From NCBI RefSeq assembly GCF_003990445.1, contig NZ_REEZ01000005.1, forward strand, positions 229,869-293,868: 64,000 nucleotides of DNA, given 5' to 3'. Both the position numbers and the translations under genes were made by a program. The notes under the pieces are model-generated. The model saw only the letters and a program-made list of their open reading frames with translations, ran no database searches and was not told the origin of the DNA. This document shows, one piece after another, positions 45,656 to 59,717 of the stretch (the stretch's first letter is position 1; the number at the start of each line of letters is the position of its first letter). Source of the DNA: Pararhodobacter zhoushanensis (GTDB lineage: Bacteria; Pseudomonadota; Alphaproteobacteria; Rhodobacterales; Rhodobacteraceae).

Positions 45656-46189
45656 ATGGCCAAGCGCTGGTATTCGGTGAGCGTCCTCTCGAACTTCGAG
45701 AAGAAGGTCGCCGAAGCGATCCGCCAGGCGACCGCCGAGGCGGGGCTTGAGGACGAGATCGAAGAAGTTCTCGTGCCGACCGAAGAGGTCATCGAGGTGC
45801 GTCGCGGCAAGAAAGTGACGTCCGAGCGCCGCTTCATGCCGGGCTATGTGCTGGTGCGCATGGAGATGTCCAACAAGACCTACCATCTGGTCAGCTCGAT
45901 CAACCGCGTCACCGGCTTTCTGGGCCAGCTGGGCAAACCCAGCCCGATGCGCGACGAAGAGGTCAACCTGATCCTGAACCGCGTTGAAGAGGGTCAGGAA
46001 GCGCCGCGCAACCTGATCCGCTACGAGGTCGGCGAGCAGGTCAAGGTGTCGGACGGTCCGTTCGACGGCTTCTCGGGCATGGTCGAGGAAGTGGACGAAG
46101 ACAACGGTCGCCTGAAGGTGATGGTGTCGATCTTTGGCCGGCCGACGCCGGTTGAACTGGAATTCACTCAGGTCACCAAAGGGGCCTGA
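45656..46189 (+). CDS. nusG: Transcription termination/antitermination protein NusG
   Basis: 177 residues from ATG 45656; 15 more codons are open upstream but are not NusG-like. The NGN domain opens with AKRWYSVSVLSNFEKKVAEA and includes RRFMPGYVLVRMEM. The C-terminal KOW domain has VGEQVKVSDGPFDGFSGMVE. It binds RNA polymerase clamp helices and links it to Rho or ribosomal S10. A terminator hairpin stands upstream, so nusG may have its own promoter. rplK follows after 88 bases. Confidence 0.96.
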   Translation: MAKRWYSVSVLSNFEKKVAEAIRQATAEAGLEDEIEEVLVPTEEVIEVRRGKKVTSERRFMPGYVLVRMEMSNKTYHLVSSINRVTGFLGQLGKPSPMRDEEVNLILNRVEEGQEAPRNLIRYEVGEQVKVSDGPFDGFSGMVEEVDEDNGRLKVMVSIFGRPTPVELEFTQVTKGA

Positions 46190-46277
46190 GTGGTCACCGT
46201 GGGAGGCGGGCCCAAGGGTTTCGCCGGACCACTAAGCAGGCCCCGTATCGGGGCGTTGTGAAAAAAGGAGCGGCCAC

Positions 46278-46730
46278 ATGGCCAAGAAAGTTATCGGGCA
46301 GCTGAAGCTGCAAGTTAAGGCGGGGCAAGCCAACCCGTCCCCGCCCGTCGGCCCGGCTCTGGGTCAGCGCGGCATCAACATCATGCAGTTCTGCAAGGAC
46401 TTCAACGCGAAGACCGCAGACATGGAACCCGGTTCGCCGGTTCCGGTGGTGATCACGTATTACCAGGACAAGTCGTTCAGCCTCGAGCTGAAGACCTCGC
46501 CTGCCTCGTGGTATCTGAAAAAGGCCGCTGGCCTGAAGCCGGTCGGCAAGCGCAACCGCGCCAAGGGTTCGGTCAAACCGGGCCGTGAAGTTGCCGGTTC
46601 GGTCACCGTCGCGCAGATCCGCCAGATCGCCGAAGCCAAGATGAAAGATCTGAACGCCGTCGATATCGAAGGCGCCATGCAGATCATCGTCGGTTCGGCG
46701 AAATCCTGCGGCATCGAGGTCAAGGGGTAA
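46278..46730 (+). CDS. rplK: 50S ribosomal protein L11
   Basis: 150 residues. Typical L11: [40 protein letters not shown], and the C-terminal rRNA-binding domain with [20 protein letters not shown] and [15 protein letters not shown]. It forms the base of the stalk with L10 and L7/L12. AAAAAAGGAG precedes the ATG; rplA begins 3 bases after its stop. Confidence 0.97.
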   Translation: MAKKVIGQLKLQVKAGQANPSPPVGPALGQRGINIMQFCKDFNAKTADMEPGSPVPVVITYYQDKSFSLELKTSPASWYLKKAAGLKPVGKRNRAKGSVKPGREVAGSVTVAQIRQIAEAKMKDLNAVDIEGAMQIIVGSAKSCGIEVKG

Positions 46731-46733
46731 GTC

Positions 46734-47432
46734 ATGGCAAAGCTCGGTAAACGTACCCGCGCCGCTCGCGAAGCCTTTGGCACCGCCTCCCTGATGCCGC
46801 TCGGCGACGCTGTTTCGCTGGTGAAATCGTCCTCGACCGCCAAATTCGACGAGACCGTCGAAGTGGCGATCAACCTGGGTGTTGACCCGCGTCACGCCGA
46901 CCAGATGGTCCGTGGTGTTGTCAGCCTGCCCAACGGCACCGGCAAAACCGTGCGCGTCGCTGTTTTCGCCCGTGGCGCCAAGGCTGATGAAGCCACCGCT
47001 GCCGGTGCTGACATCGTCGGCGCCGAAGAGCTGATGCAGGCGATCCAGGGCGGCGAGATCAACTTTGATCGTTGCATCGCGACCCCGGACATGATGCCGC
47101 TGGTCGGCCGTCTGGGCAAGATCCTGGGCCCGCGCAACCTGATGCCGAACCCCAAGGTCGGCACCGTGACGATGGACGTGGCGCAAGCCGTGGCCAACGC
47201 CAAGGGTGGCGAAGTCCAGTTCAAGGTCGAAAAGGCCGGGATCATCCACGCTGGCGTGGGCAAAGTGTCGTTCGACGCCGACAAGCTGGCCGAGAACGTC
47301 CGTGCCATCGTTGACGCGGTCAGCAAGGCGCGCCCGACCGGTGCCAAAGGCACCTACCTGCGCAAGGTTTCGCTGTCCTCGACCATGGGTCCGGGCGTCA
47401 GCGTTGATCTGGCGTCGGCGCTGGGTCAGTAA
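46734..47432 (+). CDS. rplA: 50S ribosomal protein L1
   Basis: 232 residues. Seen: the N-terminal [13 protein letters not shown], then [60 protein letters not shown] and [20 protein letters not shown]. It binds 23S rRNA and, in E. coli, represses the rplKA mRNA. AAGGGGTAAG precedes the ATG. A 12-bp hairpin follows the stop within the rplJ leader. Confidence 0.97.
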   Translation: MAKLGKRTRAAREAFGTASLMPLGDAVSLVKSSSTAKFDETVEVAINLGVDPRHADQMVRGVVSLPNGTGKTVRVAVFARGAKADEATAAGADIVGAEELMQAIQGGEINFDRCIATPDMMPLVGRLGKILGPRNLMPNPKVGTVTMDVAQAVANAKGGEVQFKVEKAGIIHAGVGKVSFDADKLAENVRAIVDAVSKARPTGAKGTYLRKVSLSSTMGPGVSVDLASALGQ

Positions 47433-47723
47433 TTTCGCGGGGTGCGTGCCCGTCACGCACCCCGCCCAAAGTTTCCCGGTCTTCGGGCCGGGAATGGCGG
47501 GGCGGAAACGCCCTGTCCTGTCCGAGACGGTGGGTGTCTTGTTTATAGCCTGCAAAGGCTTAAGTAAGGCTTAATTTCCTGCCTGAGATAGGGAACGAGA
47601 CAACTGTTTCCGGGGGTACCCTCGGGCGGTTTTGGACTCGGCTCCTTTCGGACCCGAACGCCTCGGCTCTTCGGTCGGGGCGCAATTGAGCCGGGGGGAA
47701 ACCCCCAAACTTGGAGCAAACCT
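47433..47723 (+). promoter_or_regulatory. rplA-rplJ spacer: hairpins and probable L10 leader
   Basis: The 291-base gap has no gene. GCGGGGTGCGTG-cccg-CACGCACCCCGC-type stem (47437-47465) directly follows rplA. A second hairpin, TTCCCGG-tcttcg-GCCGGGAA, is next. The second half carries CTCGGCTCTTCGGTCGGGG and a purine/C-rich stretch before rplJ, where the autogenous L10-L7/L12 binding site lies in other bacteria. Assignment of that site here is inference. Confidence 0.55.
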
Positions 47724-48239
47724 GTGGATAGAGCACAAAAGGAAGCCCTGGTCGACGAGCTCGGCCAGATTTTCGAAAGCTCTGGCGTGGTTGTGGTTGC
47801 ACACTACGCGGGTCTGACGGTTGCCGAGATGCAAGCCCTGCGCGCGAAAATGCGTGACGCTGGTGGGGCTGTACGCGTTGCCAAGAACAAGCTCGCCAAG
47901 ATCGCCCTGGAAGGCAAGCCCTGCGCAAGCATCGCTAAACTTCTGACGGGCATGACCGTCATCGCCTACTCTGAAGACCCCGTCGCTGCGGCGAAGGTGG
48001 TTGAAGCCTACGCCAAGGATAACAAGAAGTTTGAGATCCTGGGCGGGGCAATGGGCGATACGGCACTGACGCCGGAAGGTGTTAAAGCTGTGGCATCCAT
48101 GCCGTCGCGGGAGGAGCTTATCGCTTCGATCGTGGGCTGCATTGGCGCACCTGCTTCCAACATCGCCGGGGCCATTGGCGCACCTGCTTCGAACATCGCG
48201 AGCATCCTCTCCACCCTGGAGGAGCGGGAAGCCGCTTGA
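47724..48239 (+). CDS. rplJ: 50S ribosomal protein L10
   Basis: 171 residues starting at GTG 47724, set by GGAG at 47713-47716. Seen: [20 protein letters not shown], then [20 protein letters not shown], and the C-terminal helix that binds L7/L12 dimers, with two repeats of the IGAPASNIA motif near the end. It anchors the stalk. The doubled [20 protein letters not shown] is a small internal duplication. Confidence 0.96.
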   Translation: MDRAQKEALVDELGQIFESSGVVVVAHYAGLTVAEMQALRAKMRDAGGAVRVAKNKLAKIALEGKPCASIAKLLTGMTVIAYSEDPVAAAKVVEAYAKDNKKFEILGGAMGDTALTPEGVKAVASMPSREELIASIVGCIGAPASNIAGAIGAPASNIASILSTLEEREAA

Positions 48240-48308
48240 GCACCCAACAGCCCGTGTGGTGGTTGATTACCCCATGTCGGCAACACCCTGTTAGAATGGA
48301 AAACTGAA

Positions 48309-48686
48309 ATGTCTGATCTGAAAGCTCTCGCCGAGCAAATCGTCAACCTGACCCTGCTGCAAGCTCAGGAACTGAAAACCATCCTGAAGGATGAGTACGG
48401 CATCGAGCCCGCTGCTGGCGGCGCTGTGATGATGGCTGGCCCGGCTGGCGCTGCTGCCGAAGCCGTGGAAGAAAAAACCGAATTCGACGTCATCCTGGTC
48501 GAAGCCGGCGCCAACAAGATCAACGTGATCAAAGAAGTTCGCGGCATCACCGGTCTGGGCCTGAAAGAAGCCAAGGACCTGGTCGAAGCTGGCGGCAAAG
48601 CCGTGAAAGAGCAAGCTCCGAAGGCTGAAGCCGAAGAGATCAAAGCGAAACTGGAAGCCGCTGGCGCCAAAGTTGAGCTGAAGTAA
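48309..48686 (+). CDS. rplL: 50S ribosomal protein L7/L12
   Basis: 125 residues. N-terminal dimer domain ([20 protein letters not shown]), Ala-rich hinge, and C-terminal domain with [20 protein letters not shown] and [20 protein letters not shown]. It recruits translation factors. Followed by a 248-base gap with a strong hairpin before rpoB. Confidence 0.98.
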   Translation: MSDLKALAEQIVNLTLLQAQELKTILKDEYGIEPAAGGAVMMAGPAGAAAEAVEEKTEFDVILVEAGANKINVIKEVRGITGLGLKEAKDLVEAGGKAVKEQAPKAEAEEIKAKLEAAGAKVELK

Positions 48687-48728
48687 TTAGGCGGGATGCA
48701 CAGCGCATCCTGACCGCATGACATGGCT

Positions 48729-48750
48729 GGGCCCGGTGTTCTCCGGGCCC
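48729..48750 (+). promoter_or_regulatory. rplL-rpoB intergenic hairpin (attenuator-like)
   Basis: GGGCCCGG - TGTTCT - CCGGGCCC, an 8-bp G/C stem in the 248-base rplL-rpoB gap. No T-run follows, so pausing or RNA processing is as likely as termination. In many bacteria an attenuator in this gap lowers rpoBC transcription relative to rplJL. Confidence 0.6.
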
Positions 48751-48934
48751 GGCTGCTGCTGTTTCTGGCAGGTGATCCCGCGGGATCTTCTTCCAGAAGC
48801 AGCCGGGGCTCGGGAGCTGATCGGTGGGACGATCGGCAGGAATGGGGCCTCAGCTTCTGTTTCGCATGGGGTGCAGCCTTGCCGAGGCCCGACGGCAGGC
48901 GCATCCGCGAAAAAATTGAAAGGTGATACCGAGC

Positions 48935-51900
48935 ATGGCTCAGTCCTATGTTGGCCAGAAGCGCATCCGTCGGATGTTCGGCAAGATCCGTGAAGTTCTG
49001 GAAATGCCCAACCTGATCGAGGTTCAGAAGTCGTCCTACGACCTGTTCCTGCGCTCGGGTGACAGTGATAAACCGCTCGACGGCGAAGGCCTGATGGGCA
49101 CGTTCCAGTCGGTTTTCCCGATCAAGGACTTCAACGAGACCGCGGTTCTGGAATTCGTCAAGTACGAGCTGGAAAAGCCGAAGTACGACATCGAAGAGTG
49201 CCAACAGCGCGACATGACCTTTGCGGGCCCCCTGAAGGTCACGCTGCGTCTGATCGTGTTTGATGTGGACCCCGACACGGGCGCGCGGTCGGTCAAGGAC
49301 ATCAAGGAACAAGAAGTCTTCATGGGCGACATGCCTTTGATGACTCCGGTCGGAACGTTCATCGTGAACGGCACCGAGCGTGTTGTCGTGTCGCAGATGC
49401 ACCGCTCGCCGGGCGTCTTCTTTGACCACGACAAGGGCAAGACCCATTCGTCGGGCAAGCTGCTGTTCCAGTGCCGGATCATCCCCTATCGCGGCAGCTG
49501 GCTGGACTTTGAATTCGATCCCAAAGACCTGGTCTTTGCGCGCATCGACCGTCGCCGCAAACTGCCGGTGACGACGCTTCTGTATGCCCTGGGTCTGACC
49601 CAGGAAGGCATCATGGATGCCTATTACGACACCGTTACGTACCGTCTGGAAAAGAACCGTGGTTGGGTCACCAAGTTCTTCCCCGAGCGTGTGCGCGGCA
49701 CCCGTCCGACGATGGATCTGGTTGATGCGGCCTCGGGTGAGATCATCCTGAAGGCTGGCGAGAAAGCCACCCCGCGTCTGGTCAAGAAATGGATCGACGA
49801 CGGTCAGATCACCGATCTGCTGGTGCCGTTCGAGCATGTTCTGGGCCGTTTCTCGGCCAAGGACATCATCGACGAAGAGACCGGCGCGATCTGGATCGAA
49901 GCGGGCGACGAAGTCACCTGGGAACTGGACAAGGACGGCGAAGTCAAAGGCGGCTCGCTGAAAACCCTGCTCGATCAGGGCGTGACCGAGTTCGAAGTTC
50001 TCGACATCGATAACGTCAACGTCGGTGCCTACATCCGCAACACGATGGCTGCGGACAAGAACATGAACCGCGATCAGGCGCTGATGGACATCTACCGGGT
50101 CATGCGCCCGGGCGAGCCCCCCACCGTCGACGCGGCGATCCAGCTGTTCGAAACCCTGTTCTTCGATTCCGAGCGCTACGACCTGTCGGCCGTGGGTCGC
50201 GTGAAAATGAACATGCGCCTTGATCTGGATGCGCCCGATACCCAGCGCACCCTGCGCAAGGAAGACATCATTTCGTGCATCAAGGCTCTGGTCGAGCTGC
50301 GCGATGGCAAAGGCGAGATCGACGACATCGACCACCTCGGCAACCGCCGGGTGCGCTCGGTCGGCGAGCTGATGGAAAACCAGTACCGTCTGGGCCTGCT
50401 GCGCATGGAGCGCGCGATCCGCGAGCGCATGTCGTCGGTCGATATCGACACCGTCATGCCGCAGGATCTGATCAACGCCAAACCGGCGGCGGCTGCCGTG
50501 CGCGAGTTCTTCGGCTCGTCGCAGCTGTCGCAATTCATGGACCAGACCAACCCGCTCTCGGAAGTGACGCACAAGCGTCGTCTTTCGGCTCTCGGGCCGG
50601 GCGGTCTGACCCGTGAGCGCGCGGGCTTCGAGGTTCGCGACGTTCACCCGACCCACTATGGCCGGATGTGCCCGATTGAAACGCCGGAAGGTCAGAACAT
50701 CGGTCTGATCAACTCGCTGGCCACCTATGCCCGCGTGAATAAATACGGCTTCATCGAGACCCCGTACCGCAAGGTCATCGACGGCAAGGTGACGGACGAG
50801 GTGCAATACCTCTCGGCCACCGAAGAACAGCGCCACGTCATCGCTCAGGCGAACGCGACGCTGAACGAGGCCGGCGAGTTCGTCAACGATCTGGTGTCGA
50901 CCCGCAAGGGCGGCGACTTCATGCTGAACCCGCGCGAAGTGATCGACATGATCGACGTGTCGCCCAAACAGTTGGTGTCGGTGGCCGCGTCGCTCATTCC
51001 GTTCCTGGAAAACGACGACGCCAACCGCGCGCTGATGGGCTCGAACATGATGCGTCAGGCTGTGCCGCTGCTGCAAAGCGATGCACCGCTGGTGGGCACC
51101 GGGATCGAGGGCATCGTCGCCCGTGACTCGGGTGCTGCGATCATGGCGCGCCGCGCCGGGATCATCGACCAGGTGGACGCTCAGCGTATCGTTGTGCGCG
51201 CGACCGAGATGCTGGAGCCGGGCGAGCCGGGCGTCGACATCTACCGTCTGCGCAAGTTCAAACGCTCGAACCAGTCGTCCTGCATCAACCAGCGTCCGCT
51301 GGTGAAAGTGGGCGACAGCGTCGCGCGTGGCGAGGTGGTGGCCGATGGTCCGTGCACCGACATGGGCGAACTGGCTGTGGGTCGTAACATCGTCGCGGCC
51401 TTCATGCCGTGGAACGGTTACAACTATGAGGACTCGATCCTCATCAGCGAACGTATCCTGAAGGACGACGTCTATACCTCGATCCACATCGAGGAATACG
51501 AAGTCGCCGCCCGCGATACCAAGCTGGGGCCGGAAGAGATCACCCGCGACATTCCCAACGTCGGCGAGGAAGCCCTGCGCAACCTCGACGAAGCCGGGAT
51601 CGTCTATATCGGCGCTGAAGTTCAGGCGGGCGACATTCTGGTGGGCAAGATCACCCCCAAGGGTGAAAGCCCGATGACGCCGGAAGAAAAACTGCTGCGC
51701 GCCATCTTTGGTGAAAAAGCGTCTGACGTTCGCGATACATCGCTGCGTCTGCCGCCGGGTGCTTACGGTACGGTTGTCGAAGTTCGCGTCTTCAACCGCC
51801 ACGGCGTCGACAAGGACGAGCGTGCGCTGCAGATCGAGCGCGAAGAGATCGAACGCCTGTCGCGCGACCGCGATGACGAGCAGGGCATCCTGGACCGCAA

Positions 51901-53071
51901 CATCTACTCGCGTTTGAAAACCCTGATCATGGGCAAGACCGCGGTGAAAGGCCCCAAAGGCGTTCGCCCGAACAGCGAGATCACCGAAGAGCTGCTGGGC
52001 ACGCTGTCCAAAGGCCAATGGTGGCAGCTGGCCCTGGCCGAAGAGACCGAAGCGCAGGAAGTCGAGGCACTCAACGCCCTGTACGACCAGCAGAAGCGCC
52101 AGCTCACGCTGCGCTTTGAAGACAAGGTCGAGAAGGTTCGCCGCGGCGACGATCTGCCCCCGGGCGTGATGAAAATGGTCAAAGTGTTCCTGGCGGTGAA
52201 GCGCAAGCTGCAGCCGGGTGACAAGATGGCCGGTCGTCACGGCAACAAGGGTGTGGTGTCCAAGGTGGTGCCCGAAGAGGACATGCCGTTCCTCGCCGAT
52301 GGCACGACTGTGGATCTGGTGCTGAACCCGCTCGGCGTGCCGTCGCGGATGAACGTCGGCCAGATTCTGGAAACGCACATGGGCTGGGCGCTGCGCGGTC
52401 TGGGCATCCAGATCGACGAGGCGCTGCAAGAGTATCGTCGCTCGGGCGATCTGACCCCGGTGCGTGACGCGATGCGCCATGGCTACGGCGATCAGGTCTA
52501 TGACGATGCCTTTGCCGAGATGGACAGCGACCACCTGGTCGAAGCCGCCTCGACCGTGACCAAAGGGGTGCCGATCGGCACGCCGGTGTTCAACGGTGCC
52601 AAGGAAGCCGATGTCAACGACGCGCTCAAGCGCGCCGGGTTCGATCAGTCGGGTCAGTCGGTGGTCTTCGATGGACGCTCGGGCGAGCAGTTCCAGCGCA
52701 AGGTTACCGTGGGTGTGAAATACATGCTCAAGCTGCACCACCTGGTCGACGACAAGCTGCACGCCCGTTCCACGGGGCCGTACAGTCTGGTCACGCAGCA
52801 GCCGCTGGGTGGTAAGGCGCAGTTCGGTGGTCAGCGTCTGGGTGAGATGGAGGTCTGGGCTCTGGAAGCTTACGGCGCCGCCTATACCCTGCAAGAGATG
52901 CTGACGGTGAAGTCGGATGACGTGGCAGGCCGGACCAAGGTCTACGAATCGATCGTCAAGGGCGAGGACAACTACGAGGCCGGTGTGCCTGAATCCTTCA
53001 ACGTGCTGGTGAAGGAAGTCCGCGGCCTCGGCCTGAACATGGAACTCCTGGATTCGGAAGAAGACGAATAA
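48935..53071 (+). CDS. rpoB: RNA polymerase subunit beta
   Basis: 1378 residues from ATG 48935 ([18 protein letters not shown]); a GTG four codons earlier is possible, but the AAAGGTG site fits 48935 better. Rifampicin-pocket residues are wild type: [17 protein letters not shown]. Also seen: [46 protein letters not shown], and the C-terminal [19 protein letters not shown]. It forms half of the catalytic cleft. A repeat hairpin pair separates it from rpoC. Confidence 0.98.
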   Translation: MAQSYVGQKRIRRMFGKIREVLEMPNLIEVQKSSYDLFLRSGDSDKPLDGEGLMGTFQSVFPIKDFNETAVLEFVKYELEKPKYDIEECQQRDMTFAGPLKVTLRLIVFDVDPDTGARSVKDIKEQEVFMGDMPLMTPVGTFIVNGTERVVVSQMHRSPGVFFDHDKGKTHSSGKLLFQCRIIPYRGSWLDFEFDPKDLVFARIDRRRKLPVTTLLYALGLTQEGIMDAYYDTVTYRLEKNRGWVTKFFPERVRGTRPTMDLVDAASGEIILKAGEKATPRLVKKWIDDGQITDLLVPFEHVLGRFSAKDIIDEETGAIWIEAGDEVTWELDKDGEVKGGSLKTLLDQGVTEFEVLDIDNVNVGAYIRNTMAADKNMNRDQALMDIYRVMRPGEPPTVDAAIQLFETLFFDSERYDLSAVGRVKMNMRLDLDAPDTQRTLRKEDIISCIKALVELRDGKGEIDDIDHLGNRRVRSVGELMENQYRLGLLRMERAIRERMSSVDIDTVMPQDLINAKPAAAAVREFFGSSQLSQFMDQTNPLSEVTHKRRLSALGPGGLTRERAGFEVRDVHPTHYGRMCPIETPEGQNIGLINSLATYARVNKYGFIETPYRKVIDGKVTDEVQYLSATEEQRHVIAQANATLNEAGEFVNDLVSTRKGGDFMLNPREVIDMIDVSPKQLVSVAASLIPFLENDDANRALMGSNMMRQAVPLLQSDAPLVGTGIEGIVARDSGAAIMARRAGIIDQVDAQRIVVRATEMLEPGEPGVDIYRLRKFKRSNQSSCINQRPLVKVGDSVARGEVVADGPCTDMGELAVGRNIVAAFMPWNGYNYEDSILISERILKDDVYTSIHIEEYEVAARDTKLGPEEITRDIPNVGEEALRNLDEAGIVYIGAEVQAGDILVGKITPKGESPMTPEEKLLRAIFGEKASDVRDTSLRLPPGAYGTVVEVRVFNRHGVDKDERALQIEREEIERLSRDRDDEQGILDRNIYSRLKTLIMGKTAVKGPKGVRPNSEITEELLGTLSKGQWWQLALAEETEAQEVEALNALYDQQKRQLTLRFEDKVEKVRRGDDLPPGVMKMVKVFLAVKRKLQPGDKMAGRHGNKGVVSKVVPEEDMPFLADGTTVDLVLNPLGVPSRMNVGQILETHMGWALRGLGIQIDEALQEYRRSGDLTPVRDAMRHGYGDQVYDDAFAEMDSDHLVEAASTVTKGVPIGTPVFNGAKEADVNDALKRAGFDQSGQSVVFDGRSGEQFQRKVTVGVKYMLKLHHLVDDKLHARSTGPYSLVTQQPLGGKAQFGGQRLGEMEVWALEAYGAAYTLQEMLTVKSDDVAGRTKVYESIVKGEDNYEAGVPESFNVLVKEVRGLGLNMELLDSEEDE

Positions 53072-53072
53072 C

Positions 53073-57397
<4,325 letters not shown>

Positions 57398-57417
57398 GAT
57401 CTGAAGCTCTGAAAATC

Positions 57418-57450
57418 AAACCCCCCGCAGCCTGGCTGCGGGGGGTTTTT
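57418..57450 (+). terminator. Intrinsic terminator after rpoC
   Basis: AAACCCCCCGCAG - CCTGG - CTGCGGGGGG then TTTTT. It ends the rpoBC transcript; the symmetric A/T flanks would also serve the convergent gene. Confidence 0.93.
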
Positions 57451-57481
57451 CTGTGTCCTGTCGGCCGTGTGGGGGCGGGCT

Positions 57482-58033
57482 TTAGCGCTGCGTGCACATC
57501 GCGGCGACCGTATCCGCCAGCGCGTCGGTTGGCTGCGTGCCGTCCAGCCGCAGCACGGGCGCGGTTTGCGCGGCAAGCCAACGCTCATGCTGGGCACGGT
57601 TGCGGCCGGTGAAGTGCGGATCGTCATAGCGCGCGGCCCAGTCCCGAAACGCCAGATGTGCCGCGTGCATGTCACCCCCCGGCAGGATGCGGGCGCCGTG
57701 GCGCTGCGCCTCGCGCGTGTCGAGCCGTTGCAGCCGCAGCGGGGTGGGCGTGTGGACGAAGACGATCAGATCCACGCTACGGATCAACGCATCGCCCCAG
57801 CCCATGAACGAGCCGGTCAACACCCAACCAGCGCTCTCGCGCTGCCGGGCCTCGATCAGCCGCACGCGGTCCTCCGGCGCGCGCTTGGTGGTGAACGGGG
57901 GATCGGTCGGCATCCAGTAGACGTCATCGACATCGAGCTGCGGCACGGCAAACCGCGCCGCCAGAGCCGCCCCCAGTGTCGAGACGCCCGAGCAGGACGC
58001 CCCGGTCAGATATAGACGTGGTGTCGGTGTCAC
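57482..58033 (-). CDS. P-loop kinase-like protein with altered Walker A
   Basis: 183 residues, GTG start at 58033 with AAGGAGGA upstream. It opens like a small NMP/shikimate-kinase fold: LYLTGASCSGVSTLGAALAA then LDVDDVYWMPTDPPF. Walker A would be GxxxxGK[ST]; the Lys is replaced by Val (GASCSGVST). Later features fit a kinase lid and Walker B (DLIVFVHTP, then RLQRLDTRE). I know of relatives annotated as AAA/adenylate kinase-like with the same variant loop. Function is unknown. Confidence 0.75.
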   Translation of the reverse strand: MTPTPRLYLTGASCSGVSTLGAALAARFAVPQLDVDDVYWMPTDPPFTTKRAPEDRVRLIEARQRESAGWVLTGSFMGWGDALIRSVDLIVFVHTPTPLRLQRLDTREAQRHGARILPGGDMHAAHLAFRDWAARYDDPHFTGRNRAQHERWLAAQTAPVLRLDGTQPTDALADTVAAMCTQR

Positions 58034-58103
58034 GGCGTCCTCCTTCGCGCAAGATCGCGGGGTTTAGCGCAGCCGCGCAGGCGGTTCAACGCGGCGCACC
58101 GGT

Positions 58104-58301
58104 TCAGGCCGGATCGGGTTGGAAGATCTCTTCAATCGCCGCGTCAAACAGCTGCGCGATCTTGAAGGCCAAGGGCAAGCTGGGATCGTAGCGGCCCCGT
58201 TCCAGCGCGTTGACGGTCTGCCGGGAAACGCCCAGGGCCAGGGCCAGCTCGGCTTGCGACCAGTTGCGCTGCTGGCGCAGCTCAAGGATCCGGTTCTTCA
58301 T
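58104..58301 (-). CDS. XRE-family small transcriptional regulator
   Basis: 65 residues, nearly all helix-turn-helix: MKNRILELRQQRNWSQAELA, LALGVSRQTVNALERGRYDP, then LAFKIAQLFDAAIEEIFQPD. It resembles the tiny YozG-type regulators that pair with a small membrane protein. Its ATG overlaps the stop of the membrane protein gene (ATGA). Probably binds the two operator-like palindromes upstream of that operon. Confidence 0.88.
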   Translation of the reverse strand: MKNRILELRQQRNWSQAELALALGVSRQTVNALERGRYDPSLPLAFKIAQLFDAAIEEIFQPDPA

Positions 58302-58666
58302 CCGTAGCGAACTTTTCCCACAGCCAGACCGACAACCCAGAGCGTCGCCATCATCGGCCAGACCACGAACATCGACAGGCGGGGCAGCCCGGTACCTTCA
58401 AGAAAGCCATAGCCAAAGGTGATCAGCGCGGTCCCCGCAAAGGCGAAGACCAGTGCCTCGAACTGGAGTTTGCGCTGCCTCTCATCCATGCGCCGGATCG
58501 TGCGGACGATCACGCCGCAGATGAACACTGCGGGCAGCATTGGCAGCAGGGACAGGCCAAGGCGCAGAACGGGCGCCTCGACCCCGCGCGCAAACAGGGC
58601 GTTGGACAGGATCAGGGCGGCGACATAGGCGGCCAGTCCCGCCAGCAAGAAACCGAAATAGCGCAT
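58298..58666 (-). CDS. Small membrane protein, partner of the XRE regulator
   Basis: 122 residues with four predicted helices: FLLAGLAAYVAALILSNALF, LLPMLPAVFICGVIV, a charged RTIRRMDERQRKLQFEALVF link, and two C-terminal helices. DERQRK-type loop between helices is seen in DUF2178-like membrane proteins encoded with XRE regulators. CGGAGG precedes ATG 58666. Function is unknown. Confidence 0.75.
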   Translation of the reverse strand: MRYFGFLLAGLAAYVAALILSNALFARGVEAPVLRLGLSLLPMLPAVFICGVIVRTIRRMDERQRKLQFEALVFAFAGTALITFGYGFLEGTGLPRLSMFVVWPMMATLWVVGLAVGKVRYG

Positions 58667-58680
58667 TGGTGCCTCCGAAT

Positions 58681-58735
58681 TGTAAAGTATCCTTTACATG
58701 GCCATGCGGCGCTTGTGTGTCAAGTAGACTTTACA
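58681..58735 (-). promoter_or_regulatory. Paired operators of the XRE/membrane operon
   Basis: Site 1 TGTAAAG-TATC-CTTTACA (58681-58698, perfect 7-bp arms). Site 2 TGTCAAG-TAGA-CTTTACA (58718-58735, one mismatch). Centres are 37 bases apart. On the minus strand site 2 contains a TTGACA (-35) and site 1 covers the -10 region, so binding would repress. Autoregulation by the XRE protein is likely but unproved. Confidence 0.7.
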
Positions 58736-58826
58736 TGTCGGATGCCGTGCTGCCGTGACAGAAACACAGGGCTTTTCTTTTCACGTGTTCAATGCCAAGC
58801 CGGTGGGACGGTTTCCGGGGGTGTGT

Positions 58827-59717
58827 ATGCTGTCCGACAACGCGCGTGGCGCGCTTTTGATGATGGCCGGGATGGCCGCCTTCACGCTCTCTGATTCCTT
58901 CATGAAACTGCTCGGACAGGAACTGCCGATGTTCCAGACGCTGGTCTGGCGCGGGCTGGCGGTGTCGGCGGTGCTGGGCCTGTGGGCGTGGCGGGCAGGG
59001 GCGTTTAGGGTGGTGCTGACCGGGCATGACCGGCGGCTGATCGTGCTCAGGGCGTTGTTCGATACGGCTTCGGTCTGGTTCTTCCTGCAGGCGCTCTATC
59101 ACACGCCCATCGCCAACCTGACCGCGATCATGCAGGCGCTGCCGCTGACCGTGACGCTGGGGGCGGCGCTGTTTCTGGGCGAGGCGGTAGGGTGGAAGCG
59201 GTTGGCGGCGATCGGTGTGGGCTTCCTGGGCGTGCTGCTGATCGTGCGGCCAGAGGCCGGCGGCTTTGACGTCTACGCCCTCTATGCGCTGATCTGCGTG
59301 GTCGTGGTCACGGCGCGCGACCTGCTGACGCGGCGGATGACCAAGGCCATCCCGTCGCTGCTGGTGGCGTTGGTGAACGCGGTCTTCGTGACGCTATTCG
59401 GCGCGGTGGGGATGCTGGGCGAAACGGTGCAGCTGCCCAGCCCGCAGGCGGCGCTGCTGCTGTGCGGCACCTCTCTCGCCATCGTCGGCGGGTATCTGAT
59501 GACGGTGATGGCGGTGCGGACCGGGGAGCTGGCCGTGGTCACGCCGTTCCGCTACGTCGGGCTGATCTGGGCGTTGATCGTCGGGTTCTTCCTGTTTCGC
59601 GAATGGCCCGACATGCTGACCCAACTGGGGGCGGGGCTGATCGTGGCGACGGGTCTCTTCACCTTTTACCGTGAGCGCGTCACCGCCCGTAAAGCGCGCG
59701 CACGCGTTCTGCGCTGA
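58827..59717 (+). CDS. DMT-superfamily transporter (EamA)
   Basis: 296 residues from ATG 58827 (MLSDNARGALLMM). A GTG at 58755 would add 24 polar residues (MTETQGFSFHVFNAKPVGRF..) and cannot be excluded. Ten membrane helices in two EamA repeats: GMAAFTLSDSFMKLLGQ, ..ALYHTPIANLTAIMQALPLT with the second half ending YVGLIWALIVGFFLF. Probably exports a small metabolite. It overlaps the convergent glycosyltransferase gene by 38 bases at the 3' end. Confidence 0.85.
   Translation: MLSDNARGALLMMAGMAAFTLSDSFMKLLGQELPMFQTLVWRGLAVSAVLGLWAWRAGAFRVVLTGHDRRLIVLRALFDTASVWFFLQALYHTPIANLTAIMQALPLTVTLGAALFLGEAVGWKRLAAIGVGFLGVLLIVRPEAGGFDVYALYALICVVVVTARDLLTRRMTKAIPSLLVALVNAVFVTLFGAVGMLGETVQLPSPQAALLLCGTSLAIVGGYLMTVMAVRTGELAVVTPFRYVGLIWALIVGFFLFREWPDMLTQLGAGLIVATGLFTFYRERVTARKARARVLR

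Noticed and set aside
47437-47465. Full intrinsic terminator after rplA
   Set aside because: The stem is good but followed by CCAAAG and not by a T-run, so it is described only as part of the rplJ leader.
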